Source: Chryseobacterium sp. UBA6632 (GTDB lineage Bacteria; Bacteroidota; Bacteroidia; Flavobacteriales; Weeksellaceae). Taken from it: DNA of 12,152 nt. This document shows positions 5,093 to 12,152 of this stretch, piece after piece. The stretch lies in NCBI GenBank assembly GCA_002455915.1, contig DKLU01000324.1, positions 1-12,152 of the forward strand, read 5' to 3'. The notes beneath the pieces are model-generated. The model made no database searches. It was not told the DNA's origin and saw only the letters and a program-made list of their open reading frames with translations. The first letter of the stretch is position 1. The number at the start of each line of letters is the position of its first letter. The position numbers were made by a program, and so were the translations under genes.

Positions 5093-8035
5093 ATGAGAAG
5101 TGTTTATATAAAACTATTGTTGTTTTTCCCTGTTTTGTGTTTGGCACAAATTCCGGTGATCGAAACTCCAGATAAAAAAGGTGGTTTTGAAAAAGATAAA
5201 AACGTTATTCTTCAAAGATTAAATATCGAAACCAAAATCACAGGTGGAATTTCCACCAATGTCGTAACGATGGTCTTTAAAAATAATTCTAAAAGAATAA
5301 TGGAAGGTCGCGTGACGTTTCCGCTTCCGGAAGGGGTAAATGCGAGCGGTTATGCATTGGATATTAATGGTAAACTGCGAAATGCCGTTCCTGTAGAAAA
5401 AACGAAAGCTAAAGAAGTTTTCGAAACCATTGAAAAACGCAGAGTAGATCCAGGAATTCTGGAAAAGGTGGAAGGAAATAATTTTAGAACCCGAATTTAC
5501 CCTATTAATCCCAATGGCGGTGAGAGAACGATTCAGGTAACATATAACTACGAATTGAAAAAGTCAGGAAAAAATTATCAATATTTTTTACCGTTAAATT
5601 ATTCGACTGAAATTCCTCAATTCAATGTTAAAACAACGGTTTACCAAAATGCCAATGCTCCTGAGTTAATTGAAAAACCCGACGGAAGTTTTGATTTTAC
5701 TAAAAAAGGAGATGTCTGGATGGCAGAAACTCATAAGGTGAATTATAAACCTGCTGAAAATTTAAGAATTAATTTTCCTCAGGAAGAAGAAAGTCAAAAT
5801 ATTTTATTGCAGAAAGCCTCAAACGATTCATCTTATTTTTTAGCAAGTATCGGCTTAAACGCTCAGGAAAAACCAAAAAAACTAACCAACAAATTAGCTA
5901 TTGTTTGGGATAATTCTTTGAGTGGTTCTAAAAGAAATCATAGTAAAGAGTTCGAATTATTAAACGAATATTTTAAATCAAATAAAGATCTGTCCGTAAA
6001 AGTTTACTTTATTAACAACGCTTTTGAAGAAGGTAAAAACTTTATAATCAATGATGGAAACTGGTCGGAATTAAAAGTGTATTTGTCTCAGGTCACTTAT
6101 GATGGCGGAACAGATTTCGGGCAACTGAAATCCGTGAAAGAACGTGAGATTTTATTTTTTACGGACGGACTTTCTTCTTTTGGAGATTTAAAATTAAGCT
6201 GGAAACAGCCTGTTTATACTATTTCGGCTTCCAATAATTCTAATTTTAGTCAATTGAAATTTATCAGCAATAAAACGGGCGGCGAATTTTTAAATATCAA
6301 CGAAAATGAGCCTAAAAAAGAAGTGAGAAAACTATTGTTTCAGCCTTTACGATTTTTAGGAATTGAAGATAATACGGAAGTTACAGAGGTATATCCTTCT
6401 TTGCCACAAGCCGTTTCGCAGGATTTTGTTTTAACAGGAATTTTGAAAGGTCAAAAAACGACTTTACATTTAAAATTCGGGTATGGAAATGATGTTTCAG
6501 AAACAAAAACAATCGATTTAAATACAAATGAGCAAACGGTAAAAGATTGGGAAATCTCACAATTTTGGGCTCAGAAAAAGCTGAACGAGCTGGAAATTTT
6601 TGAAAAAGAAAATAAAAATGAGATTAAAGATCTCAGCCGACAATTCGGTTTGGTGAGTAATAATACAAGTTTGATGGTGTTGGAAGATATCACAGATTAT
6701 GTGCGCTATGAAATTACACCGCCTTCAGAATTACGCGCAGAATACGACCGATTGGTTAAAAATAATCGGGTTCAGAAAGATCAGAGAGTAAATGATTTGA
6801 TGCAGAGAGCCGAAAATATAACGGCTAATCTTAAAAAATGGTGGGAAACAGATTTTGAAAACAAACCAAAAATCTATCCAAGAACGAGACGTTCCCAAAA
6901 CGATACCATGAATCGAGAACTACAGATTGAAGAAGTGGTGATGGTAGGGTATGGACAGGCAAAGAGAGTTGCTCCTCAGGCTTTGGCTTCAAATTCTGTA
7001 CAGGCAGAGCAGGTGCTACAAGGCAGCGTGGCAGGATTGAATATCAGAAACAAAGACAAGAAGTTAGATGAGGTTTTAGTAGAAAGTGATATCATCAACA
7101 GCGGAAGAATTATCCTGGCTGATATTAAGTCTGATGCAGAATACATGAAATTTTTTGATAACGCTAAATCTTCCGAAGAAATTTATCAGTTATATCTTAA
7201 TTATAGAAAAGATTACAAAGATTTACCACGATATTATTTTGATATTTCTCAATTGCTTTTCAAACAAAATGATAAAATTTTAGGCTTAAAAGTTTTGAGT
7301 TCTATTGCTGATCTTGACCTTGAAAATGAAGAATTATACAAATTATTGGCTTATAAATTGAAGCAGGCTGAGGTGTTTGACAAAGAGCTTTGGATCAGTC
7401 AAAAAGTATTGGAATGGCGACCTTTCGATCCTCAAAGCTACAGAGATTATGCTTTGGCTTTGGAAGATAAAGGGCAATATCAGGCGGCTTTAGAGAATTT
7501 ATACAAGATTTTAAATCAATCATATACAAGAGAATTGGCGGCTCGCGATTACGGAATTGAAGAAACTATTATCATGGAAATCAACGAATTAATCAGCCGT
7601 CATAGAAAAGATTTGAATCTGAAAAAAATCAATCCTAAAATTATGGCAGATCTTCCGGTAAACATTCGCGTGGTCATCAACTGGAATAAAGATAATACCG
7701 ATATTGATCTTTGGGTAACCGACCCGAATAACGAACGTTGCATGTATTCTCACAAAGAAACGGCGATTGGCGGCAGGTTGAGTAATGATTTTACGGGAGG
7801 TTTTGGTCCTGAACAGTTTTTACTGAAAAAAGCAATCAAAGGAAAGTATAAAATTGAAACCAATTTTTATAATGAAAACCAAGTAAGCATTGCAGGGCCA
7901 ACGGCGATTATGGCTGAGATTTATATCAATTATGCCAGCGGAAAACAGGAAAGAAAAGTAGTTGTTTTTCAGAATAAAAGTGAATCAGACACTCGAAATA
8001 GAGATGGTGTGTTAGTGGGCGAATTTGAATTTTAA
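5093..8035 (+). CDS. Exported VIT + von Willebrand A protein with SusC-plug-like insert, TPR-like repeats and C-terminal DUF2135-like domain
   Basis: This is a 980-residue protein with a signal peptide ending near CLA-Q (residue 18). Domains in order: a VIT domain at about 38-155 (FPLPEGVNASGYALDINGK, then KAKEVFETIEKRRVDPGILE and NFRTRIYPINPN); a VWA domain at about 265-420 with a complete MIDAS metal site (D273-N-S275-L-S277, T340 in GGTDFG, D358 in FFTDG); a low-complexity linker; IEEVVMVGYGQAKR and LQGSVAGLNIR (612-652), which mimic the TonB box and plug start of SusC-type receptors; a helical TPR-like region at about 680-840 with DKGQYQAALENLYKIL; and a C-terminal beta domain from about 856 (NWNKDNTDIDLWVTDPNNE) that resembles DUF2135/YfaP. 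VIT-VWA proteins bind protein partners through the metal site; the ligand here is unknown. The gene is monocistronic, with a divergent upstream neighbour and a strong terminator downstream. Confidence 0.9.
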   Translation: MRSVYIKLLLFFPVLCLAQIPVIETPDKKGGFEKDKNVILQRLNIETKITGGISTNVVTMVFKNNSKRIMEGRVTFPLPEGVNASGYALDINGKLRNAVPVEKTKAKEVFETIEKRRVDPGILEKVEGNNFRTRIYPINPNGGERTIQVTYNYELKKSGKNYQYFLPLNYSTEIPQFNVKTTVYQNANAPELIEKPDGSFDFTKKGDVWMAETHKVNYKPAENLRINFPQEEESQNILLQKASNDSSYFLASIGLNAQEKPKKLTNKLAIVWDNSLSGSKRNHSKEFELLNEYFKSNKDLSVKVYFINNAFEEGKNFIINDGNWSELKVYLSQVTYDGGTDFGQLKSVKEREILFFTDGLSSFGDLKLSWKQPVYTISASNNSNFSQLKFISNKTGGEFLNINENEPKKEVRKLLFQPLRFLGIEDNTEVTEVYPSLPQAVSQDFVLTGILKGQKTTLHLKFGYGNDVSETKTIDLNTNEQTVKDWEISQFWAQKKLNELEIFEKENKNEIKDLSRQFGLVSNNTSLMVLEDITDYVRYEITPPSELRAEYDRLVKNNRVQKDQRVNDLMQRAENITANLKKWWETDFENKPKIYPRTRRSQNDTMNRELQIEEVVMVGYGQAKRVAPQALASNSVQAEQVLQGSVAGLNIRNKDKKLDEVLVESDIINSGRIILADIKSDAEYMKFFDNAKSSEEIYQLYLNYRKDYKDLPRYYFDISQLLFKQNDKILGLKVLSSIADLDLENEELYKLLAYKLKQAEVFDKELWISQKVLEWRPFDPQSYRDYALALEDKGQYQAALENLYKILNQSYTRELAARDYGIEETIIMEINELISRHRKDLNLKKINPKIMADLPVNIRVVINWNKDNTDIDLWVTDPNNERCMYSHKETAIGGRLSNDFTGGFGPEQFLLKKAIKGKYKIETNFYNENQVSIAGPTAIMAEIYINYASGKQERKVVVFQNKSESDTRNRDGVLVGEFEF

Positions 8036-8042
8036 GTTAGTG

Positions 8043-8078
8043 AAAGTAAGGGCAGAAGTTTCTGCCCTTACTTTTTTT
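8043..8078 (+). terminator. Strong intrinsic terminator of the VIT-VWA gene
   Basis: AAAGTAAGGGCAGA (8043-8056) pairs over 14 bases without mismatch with TCTGCCCTTACTTT (8061-8074) around the loop AGTT. The T-run of the right arm continues to 8078. It begins 7 bases after the stop codon. The A/T symmetry lets it work in both directions. Confidence 0.9.
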
Positions 8079-8418
8079 ATGAATTGATGTGAAATTAGAA
8101 TTATTTCTATACAGCTTCGATTTCTTTCTACCTATAATTTTTCGTGAAGTGCCTGCAGAAGGGTATTTTTACAACACAAATATTGTTGAGTGTCATTCCG
8201 AGACAATACATGAGATTATTAGAGTTCGATTGTCGTACTTTTTATAATCCTTAATTTTTTAAGTTAGGTTTCAAGTCTGTTCATCGAGCAGGCTTTATTC
8301 TTTTTCTCATTTCCAATTTCCTTAAAATATTGTTAAATCATTCTCTTGAAAGCGGGTTTTTTACATTTAAATAAAATTTATGTTTACTTTTGGAATATTA
8401 ACTCAACTGAATTAAATT
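8079..8418. other. Intergenic stretch without a gene, containing repeat-like sequence
   Basis: I see no coding frame in these 340 bases. The sequence GTGTCATTCCGAG near 8190-8202, followed by GAGATTAT, resembles one end of a dispersed intergenic repeat that I recall from Chryseobacterium and related genomes (TGTCATTCCGA...GAATCT). That identification rests on memory. The 3' end holds the promoter -7 box for the pectin operon. The rest is AT-rich and featureless. Confidence 0.5.
8385..8392 (+). promoter_or_regulatory. Promoter -7 box of the DUF4861-PL10 operon
   Basis: TACTTTTG matches the Bacteroidetes -7 consensus TANNTTTG exactly. It ends 26 bases before the ATG at 8419, which would leave a short A/T-rich leader of about 20 bases without a Shine-Dalgarno site, as is usual in the phylum. 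The -33 element is not clear; only T-runs occur upstream at 8357-8362. Confidence 0.6.
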
Positions 8419-9603
8419 ATGTTTATAGTTAAAAATAGGATAACTGGATTGATGTGTGCAATCGGTTGCATTGCTTCCGCTTCTTTGTACGCTCAAAAAA
8501 CAATTCAGGTTACCAATCCTTCAGATTTTCCTAGAAATGAAGTCGTTTCAATTCCTGTTTCGGATTTGAGAGCTTTTTTAAAGAAAACGAAAGAAACAGA
8601 CCTTAGAATAAAAGATGGGAATAATAAATTCATCACCATTCAATGGGTTGATTATAATGGAGATAAGAAAAATGATGAATTGCTTTTTCAAGTCAATATA
8701 GAAGCAAAAGCGACCAATACGTACACTTTGGTTTCAGATCCTAAGACTCCGGTTCCGGAAAGTAAAATCACCACCTATTCCCGATTAGTTCCTGAAAGAG
8801 TAGACGATTATGCTTGGGAAAATGATAAAGTAGCTTTTAGAGTATATGGCCCGAAGGGGCAGGAAGAGGCGCTGGCGGGTGTAAAAGGAAGTACCCTTTC
8901 GAGCGGTGTTGATATTTGGTTTAAAAGAACAGATCAGCCCGTAATTAATAAATGGTACAAAGGATATCTTACAGACCCGATGTATTATCACAAAGATACA
9001 CGTGGTGAGGGCTACGATCCTTATCCGGTGGGCGACAGCCGTGGAACGGGAGGAATAGGAATTTGGTATCAAGATAAACTAGAGGTTTCCAGAAACTTTA
9101 TTTCTTCTAAAACGATTGCTGAAGGGCCTTTAAGAACTGTTTTCGAATTGACATATAAAGGTTTCAGTACTTTTGATGTAAAGGAAACAAAAAGAATTTC
9201 TCTGGATTTAGGATCTAATTTTTCTAAATTTGAATCTAATTTTAAAAGTGAATTAGGCGCTCCGAATTATACCATCGGAATTTCATTACATAAAAATGAA
9301 GGTGAAACAAAACTGAATGACAGAGCTGGATATTATCTTCATTGGGAAAAAATTGATGATGCGTACGTAGGCGAAGGTATTGTGGTGAATCCTAATATTG
9401 TTCAAAAATCGTTTGCTTACAGAACGGAAGTTCCCGATCAAAGCAATTTGTTGGTGGTTACGACACCTCAACCTAAGTTAACGTATTATGCGGGATTTGC
9501 CTGGGAAAAAAGCGGACAGATAAAAACGAAAGACGATTGGGAAAATATGTTGCAGAAACAGGCTAAAATTGTTGCCAATCCTTTGGTGATTGAACTTAAA
9601 TAA
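8419..9603 (+). CDS. DUF4861-family exported protein of the pectin locus
   Basis: This is a 394-residue protein with a signal peptide of about 25 residues (ASLYA-Q). The mature part matches my memory of the DUF4861 family, which occurs in Bacteroidetes polysaccharide loci for pectin and other uronate polymers. Visible family-like segments are PERVDDYAWENDKVAFRVYG (125-144), SSGVDIWFKR (161-170), an Asp/Gly/His-rich stretch from YYHKDTRGEG (189-198) to SRGTGGIGIWY (207-217), and YYLHWEKIDD further on. A VDYNGDKKNDEL stretch (77-88) looks like an Asp-rich calcium-type loop. I do not know a firmly established reaction; a carbohydrate-binding or carbohydrate-active role on pectin oligosaccharides is inferred from context. 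The PL10 gene follows after 13 bases, so the two are probably co-transcribed from the promoter at 8385. The length is complete and there are no frameshifts. Confidence 0.75.
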   Translation: MFIVKNRITGLMCAIGCIASASLYAQKTIQVTNPSDFPRNEVVSIPVSDLRAFLKKTKETDLRIKDGNNKFITIQWVDYNGDKKNDELLFQVNIEAKATNTYTLVSDPKTPVPESKITTYSRLVPERVDDYAWENDKVAFRVYGPKGQEEALAGVKGSTLSSGVDIWFKRTDQPVINKWYKGYLTDPMYYHKDTRGEGYDPYPVGDSRGTGGIGIWYQDKLEVSRNFISSKTIAEGPLRTVFELTYKGFSTFDVKETKRISLDLGSNFSKFESNFKSELGAPNYTIGISLHKNEGETKLNDRAGYYLHWEKIDDAYVGEGIVVNPNIVQKSFAYRTEVPDQSNLLVVTTPQPKLTYYAGFAWEKSGQIKTKDDWENMLQKQAKIVANPLVIELK

Positions 9604-9616
9604 TTTAAAACTAAGA

Positions 9617-10636
9617 ATGAATTTAAAAATCTGCACATTAGCTTTAAGCTTAGTGGCTTCGAGTTTTTCGGCTCAGGTAAAAGATACTTTGGCGGAAAAA
9701 ATCTTGTTGTATCAGCTTCCCATCGGTGGTTGGGGAAAACAATTGGAAGATAAATCTGTGGTAAATTATAATTTGCCGATTGATAAAACGCTTTTAAAAA
9801 AGATAAAATCAACAGGAGACGATCACGCTACAATTGATAATAATGCCACTTCAAGAGAAATTAATGCTTTAATTAAAGCATATTCCACCACAAAAAATCC
9901 TGAATATCTTAAATCTGCGGAAAAAGGAATCGCTTATCTTTTGTTGATGCAATATAAAAACGGAGGTTTTCCGCAATATTATCCGAATACGGGATTGTAC
10001 AGAAAGCAGGTGACTTATAACGACAATGCGATGATTAATGCTTTAACGGTTTTATACAACGCTGCTGAAGGGAAAAATGATTTTGATGTTATTGATCCAA
10101 AACTAAAAGAAAAATCAAAAGTTGCCGTACAGAAAGGTATTGAATGTATTTTGAAAACTCAGGTTTTACAAAAAGGAAATCCTACAATTTGGGCAGATCA
10201 GTACAACGAAGTTACTCTTCAACCCGACAAAGCAAGAGCTTTTGAACCTATTTCTTTAGCCACTGGCGAATCTGTAGGAATTGTAAGATTTTTAATGTTA
10301 CAGCCTTTGAATCCAACAATCGAAAAGTCGATTAACGCGGCATTAGAATGGTTTAAACAAAATAAAATTGAAGGCTACAGTTACAACGTTTCAAAAGTAG
10401 ATGGAAAAGCGGTAAGAACATTAGCGGAAGATAAAAACTCTGTGATTTGGGCAAGATTTTATGACATAAATACCAATAAACCTCTTTTCGGAGATCGCGA
10501 TGGAAGCGTGAAATACAATTACTACGATGTTTCTGAGGAAAGACGAAATGGCTACAGCTGGTACGGTGATTTCGCTGAAAAACTGATTGCTAAAGAATAT
10601 CCGAAATGGCAGGAGAAGAATAATATTGGTAAATAG
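9617..10636 (+). CDS. pelA: Pectate lyase, polysaccharide lyase family 10
   Basis: This is a 339-residue exported enzyme that cleaves polygalacturonate by beta-elimination, leaving 4,5-unsaturated oligogalacturonides; family members use calcium. I chose ATG 9617, which gives a clean signal peptide (MNLKICTLALSLVASSFSAQ). An in-frame TTG at 9590 would put nine extra residues ahead of it and overlap the previous gene. PL10 signatures visible in order: GGWGK (37-41), ATIDNNATSREI (71-82), NGGFPQYYP (115-123), TYNDNAM (133-139), a KARAFEPISLATGESVGIVR stretch (205-224), WARFYDINTNKPLFGDRDG (278-296) and RRNGYSWYG (309-317). By family pattern, R207 is the likely catalytic arginine, and the Asp residues of IDNNAT and YNDNA lie in the active cleft; this mapping is inference. 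It is a bare catalytic domain without a carbohydrate-binding module. It is the second gene after the DUF4861 gene. Confidence 0.9.
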   Translation: MNLKICTLALSLVASSFSAQVKDTLAEKILLYQLPIGGWGKQLEDKSVVNYNLPIDKTLLKKIKSTGDDHATIDNNATSREINALIKAYSTTKNPEYLKSAEKGIAYLLLMQYKNGGFPQYYPNTGLYRKQVTYNDNAMINALTVLYNAAEGKNDFDVIDPKLKEKSKVAVQKGIECILKTQVLQKGNPTIWADQYNEVTLQPDKARAFEPISLATGESVGIVRFLMLQPLNPTIEKSINAALEWFKQNKIEGYSYNVSKVDGKAVRTLAEDKNSVIWARFYDINTNKPLFGDRDGSVKYNYYDVSEERRNGYSWYGDFAEKLIAKEYPKWQEKNNIGK

Positions 10637-10640
10637 TGTT

Positions 10641-10680
10641 TGAGGTTCTAGAGTTGGAGAGTTGTAGAGTAATAGAGTTT
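10641..10680 (+). repeat. Tandem octamer repeat, consensus TAGAGTTG
   Basis: Four exactly phased 8-base units are TAGAGTTG (10649), GAGAGTTG (10657), TAGAGTAA (10665) and TAGAGTTT (10673). A degraded fifth, TGAGGTTC, precedes them at 10641. The array starts 4 bases after the PL10 stop codon. Confidence 0.6.
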
Positions 10681-10918
10681 TGAAAAAAAATAATACAGTC
10701 TATATAGTCTTTTATAAGTGAAACGGCTTTGTGAAACTTAAAGAATTAATATTCAATAAAAACTTAGTGGACTTGGTGTTCAAAATTTAAGATTTGTAAT
10801 ACTATGCTTAGATCTCTACTGGGATGACAAATTGTATGGATATAAACTTAATGGTTTCTAACTCCTGTACTTGACCCTAAAAAATCTAAACTAAATTAAA
10901 AGACCTTTTCAAAAGCAT

Positions 10919-10954
10919 AAAAAAAACGACCGAGATTTCCTCAGTCGTTTTTTT
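10919..10954. terminator. Bidirectional terminator between the two pectate lyase genes
   Basis: AAAAAACGAC (10921-10930) pairs with GTCGTTTTTT (10944-10953). After a C/A mismatch, GAG pairs with CTC around the loop ATTTC. A-runs on the left and T-runs on the right give a U-tract in both directions. It is 25 bases beyond the PL1 stop codon and can also end read-through from the PL10 side. Confidence 0.85.
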
Positions 10955-10979
10955 GATCAATAAATAGTATTTAAATTCT

Positions 10980-12089
10980 TTAGAAAGAATCACATACATT
11001 GCCTGTTAATGTAGCTCCAGCATTGGCTGTAACATCAGATTTTACAGAAGATAAAGAAAGGGTTCCGATAGAATAAGGCGGCGTAAATGCCGTTCCGCTT
11101 CCCACTTTATTTCCGGTAGTGTTGGTAAATGTATTGTTAGAAGTTACCGTTACTGCGGTGTAACCGCTCATTAAATTGATCGGTTCTTTCACGTTTTCAA
11201 AGACGTTTCCATCAACACGAATGTTCGCTTGAACGCCTGCTGCAATACATTTGTTGCTTACAGTACTGTTGAAATAACTGTTCAGAATATGAATTTTTCC
11301 AAATCTCACTCTCGGCATACGTTCTCTACATCCCGGAGCCCACCAGCAACGTACAAAAGTTACATTTAGTTTTCCTGCATCGGCTGTTGCACCATCACTC
11401 GAACCGATTAGATTTGAGAATCTGTGATCGTCCGTTCCTCCTGAACCCCCTGCTTTTGGAGCTTTTAGGTAATGGAATTTCGTGTAAGAAACTGTAATAA
11501 AATCAGATTTATTTTTAATATCAAAATTTCCGTCTACGCCATCTCTGAATTCACAGTGATCGATCCAGACATTTCTACAGTCATCCAAAATAGCATTGTC
11601 CCAACCATCGGTATCATACGCTCCCGGGCCTTCAAAGATCAGGTTTCTGATGATGATATTGTTACATCTTTTAATGTTGATAATTCCTGAACCGTCTTTT
11701 GTCTGGTCTGTTGAAACCAATTTAGCACCGCTTGCTCCATAAATCGTTTTTCCGGTTTGATCCTGAAATGATAAACGTGTTGTTATGGTAATGGTTCCGG
11801 TAACTTTTATCACTTTCACGGCTGTATTTTCAATCGCCGCTTTTAGCTGAGCATAGGTGGAAACCGTAGTTTCTGCTGCAGTTCCGCCACCGGTTGTACC
11901 TCCATTTTGAGAAGCCCATCCCGGAGCCACACAATCTGCCAATGGAATAATTTTACCTGCAATAGAAGTTTTTGATCCCGGTTCAGAAGCGGTTTTATCT
12001 GTGTTGATTTCTTCCTGACCGCATCCGATCAAAGCAAAAGTAGAACTTAGAGCTACCGTAAGAAAGGCAGCTTTAAATGTTGTCTTCAT
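10980..12089 (-). CDS. Pectate lyase lipoprotein, polysaccharide lyase family 1
   Basis: This is a 369-residue parallel beta-helix lyase for homogalacturonan. The N-terminus is a lipoprotein signal (MKTTFKAAFL...) with lipobox ALIGC and Cys23 as the lipidated residue. GQEE follows, an acidic +2 to +5 region resembling the Bacteroidetes surface-export signal, so the enzyme is probably displayed on the outer membrane. Residues 27-70 are a Thr/Gly-rich tether. PL1 signatures: YDTDGWDNAI (158-167), NVWIDHCEF (173-181), DGNFDIK (186-192), ITVSYTKFH (198-206), LIGSSD (227-232) and ERMPRVRFGKIH (256-267). By comparison with PelC, D186 and D190 fit the calcium ligands, and R257 and R262 fit the conserved RxPxxR arginines, the first being catalytic (inferred). 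C53 and C366 could pair and tie the two ends. The gene is convergent with the PL10 operon. Confidence 0.9.
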   Translation of the reverse strand: MKTTFKAAFLTVALSSTFALIGCGQEEINTDKTASEPGSKTSIAGKIIPLADCVAPGWASQNGGTTGGGTAAETTVSTYAQLKAAIENTAVKVIKVTGTITITTRLSFQDQTGKTIYGASGAKLVSTDQTKDGSGIINIKRCNNIIIRNLIFEGPGAYDTDGWDNAILDDCRNVWIDHCEFRDGVDGNFDIKNKSDFITVSYTKFHYLKAPKAGGSGGTDDHRFSNLIGSSDGATADAGKLNVTFVRCWWAPGCRERMPRVRFGKIHILNSYFNSTVSNKCIAAGVQANIRVDGNVFENVKEPINLMSGYTAVTVTSNNTFTNTTGNKVGSGTAFTPPYSIGTLSLSSVKSDVTANAGATLTGNVCDSF

Positions 12090-12117
12090 AGTTTATATTT
12101 TGTGATTTGTTCGGGTG

Positions 12118-12125
12118 TAAAATTA
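12118..12125 (-). promoter_or_regulatory. Possible -7 box of the PL1 lyase gene
   Basis: On the minus strand the sequence reads TAATTTTA, one mismatch (final A for G) from TANNTTTG. It ends 28 bases before the ATG, leaving a short leader, similar in spacing to the box at 8385. No -33 element is evident before the window ends. Confidence 0.35.
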
Positions 12126-12152
12126 TATAGTTAATATTAAATTAATTTATAT

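Larger units (their letters stand above)
10637..10979. other. Convergent intergenic region of degenerate repeats without a gene
   Basis: These 343 bases separate the PL10 and PL1 genes. No coding frame is credible. From left to right: tandem octamers (10641-10680); a stretch at about 10720-10790 with CTTTGTGAAACTTAAA and CTTAGTGGACTTGGTGTTCA, reminiscent of dispersed flavobacterial intergenic repeats; GATCTCTACTGGGATGACAA near 10810-10829, which inverted resembles the TGTCATTCC sequence near 8191; and finally the terminator. The repeat-family assignments are from memory. Confidence 0.5.

Noticed and set aside
5093..8035. A VIT protein of an exosortase (XrtN-type) system
   Set aside because: There is no C-terminal sorting signal with a membrane segment and basic tail, and no exosortase nearby; the C-terminus is a soluble DUF2135-like domain.
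8164..8234. Short inverted repeats (CAACA/TGTTG and GACAAT/ATTGTC) after the VIT-VWA terminator
   Set aside because: The arms are only 5-6 bases with AT-rich loops, within chance expectation for this composition, and no gene end requires them.
9590..9616. A TTG start for the PL10 gene overlapping the end of the DUF4861 gene
   Set aside because: The nine extra residues precede a complete signal peptide that starts at ATG 9617; a TTG start is not needed.
9486..9812. A minus-strand open frame of 108 codons across the DUF4861/PL10 junction
   Set aside because: It is a shadow of two confidently identified genes on the other strand and has no recognisable features. The same applies to the frames at 8785-9072, 9286-9471, 11472-11690 and 1838-2029.
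10641..10680. A CRISPR array
   Set aside because: The units are 8 bases long, directly adjacent and without spacers.

Overview
The window looks like chromosomal DNA of a Flavobacteriia member, probably Weeksellaceae and Chryseobacterium-like. The supporting signs are low GC, short A-rich leaders with almost no Shine-Dalgarno sites, many signal peptides ending in an Ala/Gly-Gln type junction, TANNTTTG-type promoter boxes, the N-terminal motif VGIGTxxPxPSAxLDV found in many Bacteroidetes surface proteins, and a SusC-like 'EEVVMVGYG' segment. The genus is inferred from style and recall; it is not proven. All nine supported genes encode exported or lipid-anchored proteins.

Layout. (1) 18-1978, plus strand: three closely spaced genes for small secreted proteins of unknown function. 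They are noticeably more AT-rich than the rest. The second combines an FG-GAP-like N-terminal half with a C-terminal TPR, and the first resembles that N-terminal half. (2) 2063-4782, minus strand: three paralogous secreted proteins of about 290-310 residues, in an apparent operon whose first two genes overlap. Their transcript converges on group 1 at a bidirectional terminator (2000-2026). (3) 4783-5092: a divergent intergenic region rich in inverted repeats. (4) 5093-8035, plus strand: a 980-residue exported VIT + von Willebrand A protein. It carries an inserted TonB-box/plug-like motif, a helical repeat region and a C-terminal DUF2135-like domain, and is followed by a strong terminator. (5) 8419-10636, plus strand: a DUF4861-family protein and a PL10 pectate lyase, 13 bases apart and probably one transcript, with a good promoter -7 box. 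(6) 10980-12089, minus strand: a PL1 pectate lyase lipoprotein convergent with the PL10 gene, with a terminator between them.

Genes 5 and 6 form a small pectin (homogalacturonan) degradation locus. A surface-anchored PL1 lyase would cut polymer, an exported PL10 lyase would cut it further, and the DUF4861 protein presumably acts on the resulting oligosaccharides or a side component. No SusC/SusD pair, GH28, GH105 or regulator lies in the window, so any uptake system is outside it or elsewhere. The intergenic stretches at 8079-8418 and 10637-10979 contain no genes but hold degenerate repeat-like sequence. I see no tRNA, rRNA, CRISPR array, insertion sequence or phage gene.
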